In this document: piece by piece, positions 16,741-25,978 of the stretch | Position numbering within the stretch: the stretch's first letter is position 1 | Layout of the letters: every line of letters begins with the position of its first letter | Assembly: GCA_910583965.1 (NCBI GenBank) | Contig: CAJUAE010000003.1 | Location: 1 to 64,000, forward strand | Reading direction: 5' to 3' | Length of the DNA: 64,000 nt | Origin: an uncultured Lachnospiraceae bacterium | Lineage (GTDB): Bacteria; Bacillota; Clostridia; Lachnospirales; Lachnospiraceae | Position numbers and translations under genes: made by a program | The notes under the pieces: model-generated | Told to the model about the DNA's origin: nothing | The model's input: only the letters and a program-made list of their open reading frames with translations | Database searches by the model: none

Positions 16741-17887
16741 ACAAATGTTAGAAGAATCATTAAAAACTATTCATACAGGAGAGGTAATTGAAGGTACAGT
16801 CATCGATGTCAAGCCCGATGAAGCAATCCTTAACATCGGTTACAAGTCAGATGGTATTCTTACACGTTACGAGTACACCAATGAGCCGAACGTTGACCTT
16901 ACAACGATCCTAAATCCTGGTGACAAGATGGAGGTTAAGGTTCTCAAAGTAAATGATGGCGAGGGACAGGTTCTCTTGACTTACAAGCGTCTTGCTGCTG
17001 ACAGAGGCAATAAGCGGATTGAGGAGGCGTACAACAACAAAGAAGTATTAACAGCGAAGGTTTCACAGGTGTTGGACGGTGGCCTAAGTGTAGTAGTAGA
17101 TGAAGTGAGAATTTTTATTCCTGCGAGTCTTGTGTCAGATGTGTATGAAAAAGATCTGAACAAATATGCTGGACAGGACATAGAATTTGTTATCAGTGAA
17201 TATAATCCTAAGAGAAGAAGATATATTGGTGATCGCAAGCAGTTAATTATTGCCAAGAAAGCTGAAATGCAGAAAGAGTTGTTTGCTAAGATTAGTGTGG
17301 GTGATGTGATTGAAGGTACTGTTAAGAATGTCACAGACTTTGGTGCATTTATTGATCTTGGCGGAGTAGATGGTCTGCTGCATATCTCTGAGATGTCATG
17401 GGGACGTGTAGAGAATCCCAAGAAGGTATTTAAAGTTGGTGAGACATTAAAAGTTTTGATTAAGGATATTGATGGAACAAAGGTTGCGCTTTCCTTGAAG
17501 TTTGATGATTCCAATCCATGGAAGAATGCATCAACAAAGTATGCTGTTGGCAATGAAGTGACAGGTAAAGTTGCAAGAATGACTGATTTTGGTGCATTTG
17601 TGGAGCTTGAGCCAGGTATTGATGCATTGTTGCATGTTTCACAGATTGCAAAGGAGCATATCGAGAAACCTTCAGATGTTTTGTCAGTAGGACAGGAAGT
17701 GACAGCTAAAGTTGTTGATTTTAATGAGGAAGGTAAGAAGATCAGTCTTAGCGTCAAGGCATTAATGATACCTGAAACAGCAAAGGAAGCAGCACCTGCA
17801 GCAATGGTAGAAGATAACGATTCGGATGTTGTATCTGTAGATATCGATGCAGTGATTGCAAAACAAGAAGCAGAGGATGCAGAATAA
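16721..17887 (+). CDS. Ribosomal protein S1-like, four S1 domains
   Basis: 388 residues with four S1 RNA-binding repeats; the later ones read VIEGTVKNVTDFGAFIDLGG and VTGKVARMTDFGAFVELEPG. It binds mRNA and, by analogy with S1, may help ribosomes load. In many Clostridia the same protein is fused to IspH; here the genes overlap by 20 bases in different frames. GAGGAGG seven bases before ATG 16721 sets the start, lying inside ispH. The acidic C-terminal tail is variable. Confidence 0.92.
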   Translation: MSELTFEQMLEESLKTIHTGEVIEGTVIDVKPDEAILNIGYKSDGILTRYEYTNEPNVDLTTILNPGDKMEVKVLKVNDGEGQVLLTYKRLAADRGNKRIEEAYNNKEVLTAKVSQVLDGGLSVVVDEVRIFIPASLVSDVYEKDLNKYAGQDIEFVISEYNPKRRRYIGDRKQLIIAKKAEMQKELFAKISVGDVIEGTVKNVTDFGAFIDLGGVDGLLHISEMSWGRVENPKKVFKVGETLKVLIKDIDGTKVALSLKFDDSNPWKNASTKYAVGNEVTGKVARMTDFGAFVELEPGIDALLHVSQIAKEHIEKPSDVLSVGQEVTAKVVDFNEEGKKISLSVKALMIPETAKEAAPAAMVEDNDSDVVSVDIDAVIAKQEAEDAE

Positions 17888-17905
17888 TAATATGAGTAAA
17901 TAGAG

Positions 17906-17945
17906 ATATGATATCGGAGTTTTGACTCTGATATCATATTCGTTT
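17906..17945 (+). terminator. Hairpin after the S1-like gene
   Basis: ATATGATATC/GATATCATAT, extended by GAG/CTC, around a short loop. The following sequence TCGTTTA is only weakly T-rich, so termination efficiency is uncertain. Confidence 0.6.
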
Positions 17946-18045
17946 ATAGTCAGGAAAACTTGTGCAGACAGGCATTGCGATCCGTCAGATGCATAAGTTA
18001 TTTTTAGGATATGCAGGGAATTTTAGTAGAGAAAGGGGAATACTC

Positions 18046-18825
18046 ATGGTATATGATTATGAATATTTCAAAAAAGAGGTTTTTACACTGACCAAGATTG
18101 ACTTAAATGCATATAAAGAAAAGCAGATGAAGCGTCGTATTGACACCTTGATCGCAAAACATAAAGTGACAGGTTATGATAAGTTTGTTGCAAAGCTGCG
18201 GGATGACAAGGTAGTTTTTGATGATTTTGTGAATTATCTAACAATCAATGTATCAGAGTTTTATAGAAATCCTGAGCAATGGAAATTGATGGACAAAGAA
18301 ATCATTCCAGAATTGATTGCAAGATTTGGTAAAAATCTAAAAATTTGGAGTGCAGCATGTTCTACAGGGGATGAGCCATATTCCCTTGTAATGGCATTTT
18401 CCAAGCATATTCCGCTCAATCAGATTAATATTATTGCTACAGATATTGACAAGCAGGTAATAGAGAAAGCCAAGGTAGGTTTATATAATGAGAAAAGTAT
18501 TGCAGCAGTTCCAGATGAGTTTAAAAAGAAATATTTTACAAAAGTAGGACCTTCCTATCAAATTTCTAATGATATCAAGTCAAGAGTACAGTTTAAACAA
18601 CACAATTTATTAAAGGATACTTATCCTGATAGATGTGATTTGATTGTGTGTCGTAATGTGTTGATTTATTTTACAGAGGAAGCAAAGGATGATGTATTTC
18701 GTAAATTTAACACTTCACTGAAACCAGAGGGAATTTTATTTATTGGAAGCACAGAACAGATTATGAATTATAAGGAAATTAACTACGATAGAAAAAATTC
18801 ATTTTTTTATATCAAAAATAAATAG
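18046..18825 (+). CDS. cheR: CheR-type protein-glutamate methyltransferase
   Basis: 259 residues from the ATG at 18046, which has AAAGGGG seven bases upstream; an open frame extends 28 codons further up but lacks a ribosome binding site. The N-terminal helical domain includes LTINVSEFYRNPEQW, and the SAM-binding domain begins LKIWSAACSTGDEPYSL, both diagnostic for CheR. It methylates glutamates on chemoreceptors. No other chemotaxis gene is adjacent; the nearest receptor-like protein is at 51032. A terminator follows. Confidence 0.9.
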   Translation: MVYDYEYFKKEVFTLTKIDLNAYKEKQMKRRIDTLIAKHKVTGYDKFVAKLRDDKVVFDDFVNYLTINVSEFYRNPEQWKLMDKEIIPELIARFGKNLKIWSAACSTGDEPYSLVMAFSKHIPLNQINIIATDIDKQVIEKAKVGLYNEKSIAAVPDEFKKKYFTKVGPSYQISNDIKSRVQFKQHNLLKDTYPDRCDLIVCRNVLIYFTEEAKDDVFRKFNTSLKPEGILFIGSTEQIMNYKEINYDRKNSFFYIKNK

Positions 18826-18830
18826 TCTAG

Positions 18831-18867
18831 AATAAAACCGATTAATCTAAAATTAGTCGGTTTTATT
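18831..18867 (+). terminator. Terminator after cheR
   Basis: Sixteen-base arms AATAAAACCGATTAAT/ATTAGTCGGTTTTATT with one G-T pair; the 3' arm itself supplies the T-rich tail. Confidence 0.8.
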
Positions 18868-18970
18868 CGTAAATGATCTACGTTTTGTGAAAAGTTGTTT
18901 GTATTTTAAATGTTTACATCAGTTCGTAAAAATGCCTAGATTTTAAAATTGTGTTCTAAGGAGAGATAGA

Positions 18971-20410
18971 ATGAATTTATTAAAAAAATTTCAGACATTA
19001 CTAAATGATATGCAACCACCTAAAAAGAGAGAGTATATTATATTTTTCATTCTTTTCTTGGTTCCATTTGCTTCTATGATGTATGGGGATATGAAAGCAT
19101 TTGTGCATTATGAAGTCAATTTTTGGGGAAGTATTTTTGAAGGCGGAGGACTAAAAAATTTTTATGAGTACGGAAATAATATGCTAGCTTATTATAGGGA
19201 AAACAATATAGGCGGTGCTTATGAGTTGATATATGATTTTCCTGTTTATATAGTACTCGGAATATGGGGAGCACCATTATGGATTTTCTGTAAAATCACA
19301 GGGATAGAAGAAACTTCATGTATAGGGACTATGTTATATGCGAAATCAATTTATATTGTCGCACTTCTCATTACAGCATATCTAATTTATTTTATTTGCA
19401 AAAATATTAAAATTAATGAAGTGAATGCAAAATGGGCAGCATATTTATTTTTATCCTCTGCAGTAGTTTTTGTTGAGATTGGATTAGTGGGACAATTAGA
19501 CGTATTGGCTTTTCCCTTTTTATTATTGGGTATATATTATTATCAAAGAAAAAATTATAAAAAGTTTATCTTATTTTTTTCAATAGCAATTTCGTTTAAG
19601 TTGTTTCCTTTATTTATATTTATACCGTTGGTGCTACTTTATGAAAAAAATGTTCTTAAAATTATCTTTAAAACGCTTCTTGCATTATCCTTTACAATAT
19701 TTGTTGGAATTGGATTTCCGACGAATACAGCGGCAGCAAATATTAAGGAGGAAATAAGAAATCATTTTCTACAGGCATTTTTGGGGAATAAGGTGCCATT
19801 ATTTAATAGTGCGGTGCCATTAATTATTATTTTATTTGGAATTATTTGTGTTTATTGTTATTTGACAAATATAGAGAGTCCAGAAGAATATAATTACTAT
19901 TCAATTTTAATTCCTTTAGTAGTTATGTTTGTGATTCTTACTTCTTTTGATAGTAATCCATATTGGTTTATATATCTATCACCGTTTTTAGCAATGCTTA
20001 TGGTGTATAATTCTAATAATTTTAACCAATTAATTTTGTTTGAAACGATTGGTATGGCAGGGCTTATATTAAATCAGTATGGGGGGAATTATTGGGTATA
20101 TGAGACAAACCATATGGAAGGAATGATGTTAGAAAAATTGTTTGGAAGACCAGAATATTTAATTACATTAGAAGTTTTTAACCGTTATACGCGAATAGAT
20201 TTTTATTCTTCCGTTTTTTTTGCTATATTTTGGGTTTGTATTTTGACAGTTGTATGGTTGTCAAGACCGGGAAAATGTACTCAAAATGAAACAGTGAATA
20301 TACGAAAATATGCTATCGTGCGTCTATTACTCAATGCAAGTATTGCATTGATTCCCGAAATGGTGTACTTGCTTTCCTTTCCATTAGGGAATTATCTTAT
20401 GAATCGATAA
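18971..20410 (+). CDS. Polytopic membrane protein, GT-C glycosyltransferase-like
   Basis: 479 residues with roughly ten to twelve hydrophobic helices. GLVGQLDVLAFPFLLLG followed by FSIAISFKLFPLFIFIP resembles the GQxD and KxxP pattern of GT-C-fold mannosyl/glucosyltransferases that use polyprenyl-phosphate sugars (GT87 and relatives). An acidic residue pair in the first external loop (MYGDMKAFVHYE) fits such enzymes. The acceptor is unknown, and no sugar or cell wall gene is adjacent. The gene is more AT-rich than its neighbours and stands alone between terminators, so it could have been acquired. AAGGAGAG precedes the ATG. Confidence 0.6.
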   Translation: MNLLKKFQTLLNDMQPPKKREYIIFFILFLVPFASMMYGDMKAFVHYEVNFWGSIFEGGGLKNFYEYGNNMLAYYRENNIGGAYELIYDFPVYIVLGIWGAPLWIFCKITGIEETSCIGTMLYAKSIYIVALLITAYLIYFICKNIKINEVNAKWAAYLFLSSAVVFVEIGLVGQLDVLAFPFLLLGIYYYQRKNYKKFILFFSIAISFKLFPLFIFIPLVLLYEKNVLKIIFKTLLALSFTIFVGIGFPTNTAAANIKEEIRNHFLQAFLGNKVPLFNSAVPLIIILFGIICVYCYLTNIESPEEYNYYSILIPLVVMFVILTSFDSNPYWFIYLSPFLAMLMVYNSNNFNQLILFETIGMAGLILNQYGGNYWVYETNHMEGMMLEKLFGRPEYLITLEVFNRYTRIDFYSSVFFAIFWVCILTVVWLSRPGKCTQNETVNIRKYAIVRLLLNASIALIPEMVYLLSFPLGNYLMNR

Positions 20411-20557
20411 GAAAGAATAGTGTGAGAAGTACTAAATTTCACGCCAAGAAATGCCTAAAATACGGCAGTTCTCATCTGGGTTTGAGTTGCGGCAGAGCGC
20501 AACATGGGAGTTCATTTCTGTTTGAGCTGGCAGCGTTAGCAGAATCATAGGGATTCA

Positions 20558-20600
20558 TATAAAGAAGCTTAATCTTTTAGCAAGATTAAGCTTCTTTATA
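20558..20600. terminator. Bidirectional terminator between convergent genes
   Basis: Perfect 19-bp stem TATAAAGAAGCTTAATCTT/AAGATTAAGCTTCTTTATA with a 5-base loop, between the GT-C-like gene and the minus-strand nuclease. Both strands end in an A/T-rich run. Confidence 0.85.
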
Positions 20601-20623
20601 AGTACGAACTATTTGATTTTTCG

Positions 20624-21751
20624 CTATGTGATTCGATATGCTGCCATCATTTCAAGAATATGGTGTGCATACAAACTAAATACATCACGTTTTGTTTTTA
20701 GCTCATCAGTTAACTCAAAAAATAGACTTTTATCGTCATAGTCCTTTTTGAAAAATGGAGTGAAAAGATTATCCCACTGAGGGAGATAGGAGGATATTTT
20801 TCGCGTGTAACAGTTTCTAGCAGTTGCTTGTTGACGGTAATTTTTGTCAACGAAGGAAGCTACAGATTTATGAATTGCAATATCCTCTTTTGGAAGATAA
20901 TAATAATCTTTGTAATTGGAGTAAAAGTATTTTAGTACGCCTTCATAAATTGGAACACGCAACTTGCCATCTTGTCCATAGCCAGTAAAATAGCAATTGT
21001 TGGCTCCATAAGATAGTTCTGTAGGCAACGCAGTTGGAAGTTTTAGGTTCATAAGAATTTCCGAACATTGTTTTTGTTTTACGTCTTGATAGTAGTTTGC
21101 CTGAACTTTTGTGACTTTGACTGGAAGATGGAATAAGTCAGGAATTGCGAGAGCAGCAACAATTTCAAGCATTCCTTTGAGGTCTTCTTCATTGTGGAGC
21201 AGGAGAAAATGTTCCTTTTCTTCGTCATGATTTAGTACATATTCATGATAAATGTCAATTAACTCACCGCCTGTATAGGAGTCTTTACGAGTGGTATTGC
21301 CAATAAAATTCTCAATGGTTTTTTGTTTGCAGTTTGGAAGTTTCAGGAAAGTTTTATAGGGCGATAATCGTTTGTAGATATCAATTCCTTCTAGGTTGTC
21401 AAAACTGAATGAGATGTTGTATTGTTGCAGTTTATTTTGTAGATAGGGAATATCAAATCGGTTGCCATTAAAATGAATTAGGAAACGATATGATTTTGCA
21501 AAATCAACAAAAGCATTCAATACATTTAGTTCGTCCTCGTAATTGGCAGCAAGCCACTGAATCGTGCTCCAACAGGATGGTTTGTTATTAGATTCATCAA
21601 GATAGGCGCAGCCAATCATGTAGAGATTAGAACTGCGCACATAAAATCCGGTTGTTTCTATATCAATAAATAATGTTTGTTTTGGCACACAAAAATTTTC
21701 GATTGGGTATTTTGGAGACAGAATCCCCAAATTTTTTTGAATACATTTCAT
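20624..21751 (-). CDS. RNase H-like exonuclease (YprB type)
   Basis: 375 residues. The N-terminal half is a DEDD-type 3'-5' nuclease fold: TLFIDIETTGF (acidic pair D-I-E), then LIHFNGNRFDIPYL and later HNEEDLKGM. This is the ribonuclease_H-like group seen in B. subtilis YprB. The C-terminal 150 residues contain no motif I know. It probably trims DNA or RNA in the cytoplasm. The only purine-rich stretch upstream is distant, so initiation may be weak; an in-frame stop lies just upstream of the ATG. Confidence 0.75.
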   Translation of the reverse strand: MKCIQKNLGILSPKYPIENFCVPKQTLFIDIETTGFYVRSSNLYMIGCAYLDESNNKPSCWSTIQWLAANYEDELNVLNAFVDFAKSYRFLIHFNGNRFDIPYLQNKLQQYNISFSFDNLEGIDIYKRLSPYKTFLKLPNCKQKTIENFIGNTTRKDSYTGGELIDIYHEYVLNHDEEKEHFLLLHNEEDLKGMLEIVAALAIPDLFHLPVKVTKVQANYYQDVKQKQCSEILMNLKLPTALPTELSYGANNCYFTGYGQDGKLRVPIYEGVLKYFYSNYKDYYYLPKEDIAIHKSVASFVDKNYRQQATARNCYTRKISSYLPQWDNLFTPFFKKDYDDKSLFFELTDELKTKRDVFSLYAHHILEMMAAYRIT

Positions 21752-22142
21752 AATGTTGATTCACACAATCCTTTCGTATGTGAATTTTAATAAAAGAAAA
21801 GAGACTTTTCTTACGTGCTGATTGATATTGCAAAACAGTTAAATTTCGTATGTAGTGTATATATTGTTTATTATAACTTATCACATGCAATACTTTGTGT
21901 CAATTCGAGAATGTCGTCCATATTGTTGCTATGACGCAGTTGTTTTTTAGCGTTAGGAATATGCATATATTGCATTTCGTAAGAATATGGTTCAGGTAGG
22001 AGGGACAATTTTATACATAGGAAGAATGCAATAAAAATTTATGGAAAATAATATATTTTTGTAAAAATTAGTGAAATTTTGAGAAAGAAATAGTATAATG
22101 TATGTAGAAAGTTTTAAAATAAAAGGAAAGAAGGAGCAAAAG
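21752..22142. other. Divergent intergenic region before rnf
   Basis: 391 bases between the minus-strand nuclease and rnfC. A TATAAT at 22094-22099 could be the -10 of the rnf promoter, but the sequence 17 bases before it (GTGAAA) is a poor -35. I see no gene, repeat or recognised riboswitch. Confidence 0.4.
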
Positions 22143-23459
22143 ATGGCAAAACTTACATTTCGAGGCGGTGTACATCCTTATGATGGCAAGGATTTGTCAA
22201 AGGATAAGCCCATAAAGACCATTGTGCCAAAAGGTGAGATGGCATATCCGCTTAGCCAGCATATTGGTGCACCAGCGGTTCCAGTGGTAAAAAAGGGTGA
22301 CAAGGTGCTTGCTGGTCAAAAAATTGCAGAGGCAGGTGGATTTGTGTCCGCCCCAATTTATGCGACAGTGTCTGGAATAGTTAAAACGATAGAACCTAGA
22401 CGTGTTGTCACAGGGGATATGGTAAACTCCATTATTATTGACAACGATGGGTTGTTTGAGGAGGTTGCGTACATAACACATGATCCTGAGAAACTGAACA
22501 AAAAAGAAATCTTGGATTTAATCAAAGAGGCAGGTGTCGTCGGTATGGGCGGTGCAGGCTTTCCAACACATGTAAAGTTGTCGCCAAAAGAACCGGACAA
22601 GATTACTTATGTGATTGCAAATTGTGCAGAGTGTGAGCCTTATCTGACTTCAGATTATCGTAGAATGTTGGAGGAACCACAGAAATTAATTGATGGTATG
22701 AAGATTATTTTGCGTCTGTTTGATAATGCGCAGGGAATTTTGGCAGTGGAGGATAATAAGCCAGATTGTATTGAGCGGTTGACACAGCTTACACAAAAAG
22801 AAAGTCGAATCAAAGTGATGGCGCTTAAAACAAAGTATCCACAAGGAGCAGAACGACAACTAATTTTTGCGACAACTGGGAGAGAAATCAATTCATCTAT
22901 GCTTCCAGCAGACGCGGGATGTGTGGTTGACAACGTGGATACAATAGTGGCTATTTATCATGCGGTAGTGGAGGGAAAACCGCTGATGAACAGAATTGTC
23001 ACTGTCACTGGTGATGCAGTAAACGATCCACGGAATTTTTATGTGCGAATTGGAATGAATTATCATGACCTTATAGAGGAGGCAGGCGGATTTAAGACAG
23101 AACCAGAGAAAGTGGTATCAGGTGGTCCGATGATGGGATTTGCGTTGTTTGATTTGGACGTGCCTACAACAAAGACGGCGTCGGCACTTTTGTGTCTGAC
23201 AAAAGATGAAGTATCAGCAATGGAACCAAGTCCTTGTATTAATTGTGGGCGCTGTGTGGATGTGTGTCCGGGGAGAGTTGTTCCCACAAAACTTGCTGTA
23301 CTTGCAGAACATGGTGACGAGGAGGCATTTGTAGCCAATGACGGCATGGAATGTTGTGAGTGTGGTTGTTGTAGCTTTATCTGTCCAGCAAAGCGTCAGT
23401 TGACCCAATACATTAAGTCTATGCGAAAGACGATTTTGGGCAAAAAGAAAAAGGCATGA
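22143..23459 (+). CDS. rnfC: Rnf complex subunit C
   Basis: 438 residues from ATG 22143, chosen because GAAGGAG lies just upstream; the open frame extends 15 codons further without a ribosome binding site. An N-terminal barrel-sandwich region (about residues 1-125) is followed by the NADH/FMN-binding GVVGMGGAGFPTHVKL, AECEPYLTSDYR, and two 4Fe-4S motifs, CINCGRCVDVCP and CCECGCCSFICP. RnfC is the peripheral NADH-oxidising end of the ferredoxin:NAD+ oxidoreductase that pumps sodium or protons. It is first in a rnfCDGEAB operon, the usual clostridial order. Confidence 0.97.
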   Translation: MAKLTFRGGVHPYDGKDLSKDKPIKTIVPKGEMAYPLSQHIGAPAVPVVKKGDKVLAGQKIAEAGGFVSAPIYATVSGIVKTIEPRRVVTGDMVNSIIIDNDGLFEEVAYITHDPEKLNKKEILDLIKEAGVVGMGGAGFPTHVKLSPKEPDKITYVIANCAECEPYLTSDYRRMLEEPQKLIDGMKIILRLFDNAQGILAVEDNKPDCIERLTQLTQKESRIKVMALKTKYPQGAERQLIFATTGREINSSMLPADAGCVVDNVDTIVAIYHAVVEGKPLMNRIVTVTGDAVNDPRNFYVRIGMNYHDLIEEAGGFKTEPEKVVSGGPMMGFALFDLDVPTTKTASALLCLTKDEVSAMEPSPCINCGRCVDVCPGRVVPTKLAVLAEHGDEEAFVANDGMECCECGCCSFICPAKRQLTQYIKSMRKTILGKKKKA

Positions 23460-23525
23460 GAATGTATTCTTATTCTAAGAACTTTTTAAAAATTCATGCG
23501 AAAATAAGAAGTGAGGAGAAAAAAT

Positions 23526-24461
23526 ATGTTTAAGGTATCATCAAACCCGCATATACGTTCAAAGGATACGACAGCCCGCATTATGCAGTATGTAGTGATT
23601 GCTTTGCTTCCAACGACGATATTCGGAGTATTTCATTTTGGTCTGCATGCGTTGTTTCAGGTGCTGATTACTGTAGCAACGACAGTGTTGACAGAGTACA
23701 TATATGATAGATGTATGCATAAGAAAATATCAATCGGTGATTTTTCTGCTGCGGTGACAGGTCTGTTATTGGCGTTGAATCTGCCACCTAGGGCGCCATT
23801 GTGGATAGGTGTGATAGGTGGTGTTTTTGCAATTATCGTTGTGAAAATGCTTTTTGGTGGTCTAGGACAGAATTTTATGAATCCAGCACTCGGCGCTCGT
23901 TGTTTCCTGATGATTTCGTTTACTTCTATTATGACAAATTTTGACTGTGATGCTTATACAGGCGCGACACCACTTGCAGCAATCAAGACAGGAGAGAGTG
24001 CACCAGAGATTCTGGATATGATTGTTGGACGCACTGCAGGTACTATCGGTGAGACAAGTATGATTGCACTTTTAATAGGCGCAATATTTCTTCTTGTGAT
24101 GAATGTTATTGATTTGCGTGTTCCGGGTACTTATATTCTTAGTTTTATTGTGTTTATCCTATTGTTTAGCGGGAATGGATTAGATGTAAATTATATTCTA
24201 TCACAGCTTGCAGGAGGCGGTCTGATGTTGGGTGCCTTTTTTATGGCGACAGACTATGTGACAAGACCAGTCACCAAAAATGGACAGTATGTGTTTGGGA
24301 TATTTTTAGGGATTATGACAGGAATTTTCAGAATATTTGGACCATCTGCGGAGGGTGTTTCCTATGCGATTATTCTTGGAAATCTGTTGGTTCCTCTGAT
24401 AGAGCGCTTTACAAAGCCTACTGCATTTGGAAAAAAGAAAGTAAAGAAGGAGGTAGTGTGA
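23526..24461 (+). CDS. rnfD: Rnf complex subunit D
   Basis: 311 residues with about nine membrane helices. The DAYTGATPLAAIK stretch contains the threonine to which FMN is covalently attached in RnfD/NqrB. ATG 23526 is preceded by GTGAGGAG; the frame opens five codons earlier at a GTG inside that site. It is part of the membrane ion-translocating core. Confidence 0.95.
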   Translation: MFKVSSNPHIRSKDTTARIMQYVVIALLPTTIFGVFHFGLHALFQVLITVATTVLTEYIYDRCMHKKISIGDFSAAVTGLLLALNLPPRAPLWIGVIGGVFAIIVVKMLFGGLGQNFMNPALGARCFLMISFTSIMTNFDCDAYTGATPLAAIKTGESAPEILDMIVGRTAGTIGETSMIALLIGAIFLLVMNVIDLRVPGTYILSFIVFILLFSGNGLDVNYILSQLAGGGLMLGAFFMATDYVTRPVTKNGQYVFGIFLGIMTGIFRIFGPSAEGVSYAIILGNLLVPLIERFTKPTAFGKKKVKKEVV

Positions 24462-24462
24462 A

Positions 24463-25092
24463 ATGGATAACGAGAAAAAATCAATGATAAAAGACGCACT
24501 TATCCTCTTTGCAATCACTCTTGTGGCAGGGCTATTGTTGGGATTTGTGTATGATGTCACAAAAGAGCCCATTGCACAGCAGAAGGCAAAGGCGAAAGCT
24601 GAGGCATGTAAAAATGTATTTGCGGCGGCAGAAACTTTTGAGCCTATGTTGAATGAGGATGGTCCGACGGCGTATTTTATGGCTGGAAAGGATTCTAATG
24701 TGGATATCAATGAGGTAATGCGGGCACTTGACAGTGCTGGACAATTGATGGGGTATGTGATTACGGTAACCGATCATGAAGGGTATGGCGGTGATATTCA
24801 GTTTTCTATGGGAGTGACACTGGATGGAACATTGAACGGGATATCACTGTTAAGTATTTCGGAAACTGCTGGACTTGGTATGAAAGCAGGGGATGTGCTT
24901 GTACCACAGTTTGCAAATAAAAAGGTTGAAAGTTTTACATACACAAAGTCCGGTTCGATGAATGACAGTGAAATAGACACAATCAGTGGTGCGACAATCA
25001 CAACAAATGCAATTGTAAATGGTGTGAATAGCGGTTTGTTGTTTTTCAATAGTGTACTTACAGAAAGTGAAGGAGGTGCCATCAATGAGTGA
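24463..25092 (+). CDS. rnfG: Rnf complex subunit G
   Basis: 209 residues. One N-terminal membrane helix is followed by an extracytoplasmic FMN-binding domain. The SGATITTNAIVNGV motif marks covalent FMN attachment to threonine. AAGGAGG precedes the ATG, and rnfE begins within its last eight bases. Confidence 0.95.
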   Translation: MDNEKKSMIKDALILFAITLVAGLLLGFVYDVTKEPIAQQKAKAKAEACKNVFAAAETFEPMLNEDGPTAYFMAGKDSNVDINEVMRALDSAGQLMGYVITVTDHEGYGGDIQFSMGVTLDGTLNGISLLSISETAGLGMKAGDVLVPQFANKKVESFTYTKSGSMNDSEIDTISGATITTNAIVNGVNSGLLFFNSVLTESEGGAINE

Positions 25093-25891
25093 TAGGAACA
25101 GTGAAGCAAAACAAGGCTCCATGGAAGTATTTTTTAATGGACTTGTAAAGGAAAATCCTACCTTTGTGCTGACACTTGGAATGTGTCCAACGCTTGCAGT
25201 GACAACTTCAGCCATCAATGGACTTGGTATGGGATTGACTACGACAGCAGTGCTTGTGCTTAGTAATGCAATTATTTCTTTGTTGAGACACATTATTCCG
25301 AATAGGGTGCGAATCCCAGCATTTATTGTTATTGTAGCATCTTTTGTTACCATGATTCAACTGTTGCTAGAGGGATTTATACCAAGTCTTAACGCAGCGC
25401 TTGGACTATATATTCCCTTGATTGTTGTAAACTGTATTATTCTAGGACGTGCAGAGTCTTTCGCGTCTAAAAATCCTGTGATTCCATCGATATTTGATGG
25501 TCTTGGAATGGGATTTGGATTTACTGTGGCTCTTACTGCAATTGGTATGGTACGAGAACTTTTGGGGGCAGGAGAACTTTTTGGTAATCCTGTTATTAAC
25601 AATATTTTAGCGGGTATTTCCTCTTTGTTGGGAACGCAAGAGCCAATGGAATATGTACCAATCAGTATTTTTGTGCTTGCGCCAGGCGCATTTTTTGTGC
25701 TTGCTGCGCTTACTGCGCTCCAGAATCGTGTTAAGAGAAAAATGCAGGAAAAAGGTCAGAATGTGGACAAAATTCAGTCAGGTTGCAATTCTGACTGTGC
25801 AAGCTGTTCTGACAATGGATGTGCGCATCGTTTCGTTGATGTAAATGGGGCGACGGGTTCTGTCGCAGACGCAAAAAATGGTTCAAAATAA
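25085..25891 (+). CDS. rnfE: Rnf complex subunit E with Cys-rich tail
   Basis: 268 residues from ATG 25085, which has GAAGGAGG upstream and overlaps the rnfG stop; the frame opens 11 codons earlier. Six or so membrane helices carry the RnfE/NqrD pattern, LGMCPTLAVTTSAINGLGMG. Unlike plain RnfE, it continues about 50 residues past the last helix with a cysteine cluster C234, C238, C241, C246 (GCNSDCASCSDNGC). The core is known to help bind a 2Fe-2S cluster with RnfA; what the tail does is unknown. Confidence 0.95.
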   Translation: MSDRNSEAKQGSMEVFFNGLVKENPTFVLTLGMCPTLAVTTSAINGLGMGLTTTAVLVLSNAIISLLRHIIPNRVRIPAFIVIVASFVTMIQLLLEGFIPSLNAALGLYIPLIVVNCIILGRAESFASKNPVIPSIFDGLGMGFGFTVALTAIGMVRELLGAGELFGNPVINNILAGISSLLGTQEPMEYVPISIFVLAPGAFFVLAALTALQNRVKRKMQEKGQNVDKIQSGCNSDCASCSDNGCAHRFVDVNGATGSVADAKNGSK

Positions 25892-25978
25892 TATTTCATC
25901 AAGAATAGAAATCATGTTTGCTGGTTTTTATTAGAGATTATGGGAATAGGCGCATATAGGCGTAGAAAGGAATTAGAG

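Noticed and set aside
16981..17937. Minus-strand frame of 318 codons over the S1-like gene
   Set aside because: It is Ser/Thr-rich shadow translation of the S1 repeats; the plus-strand S1 motifs are clear.
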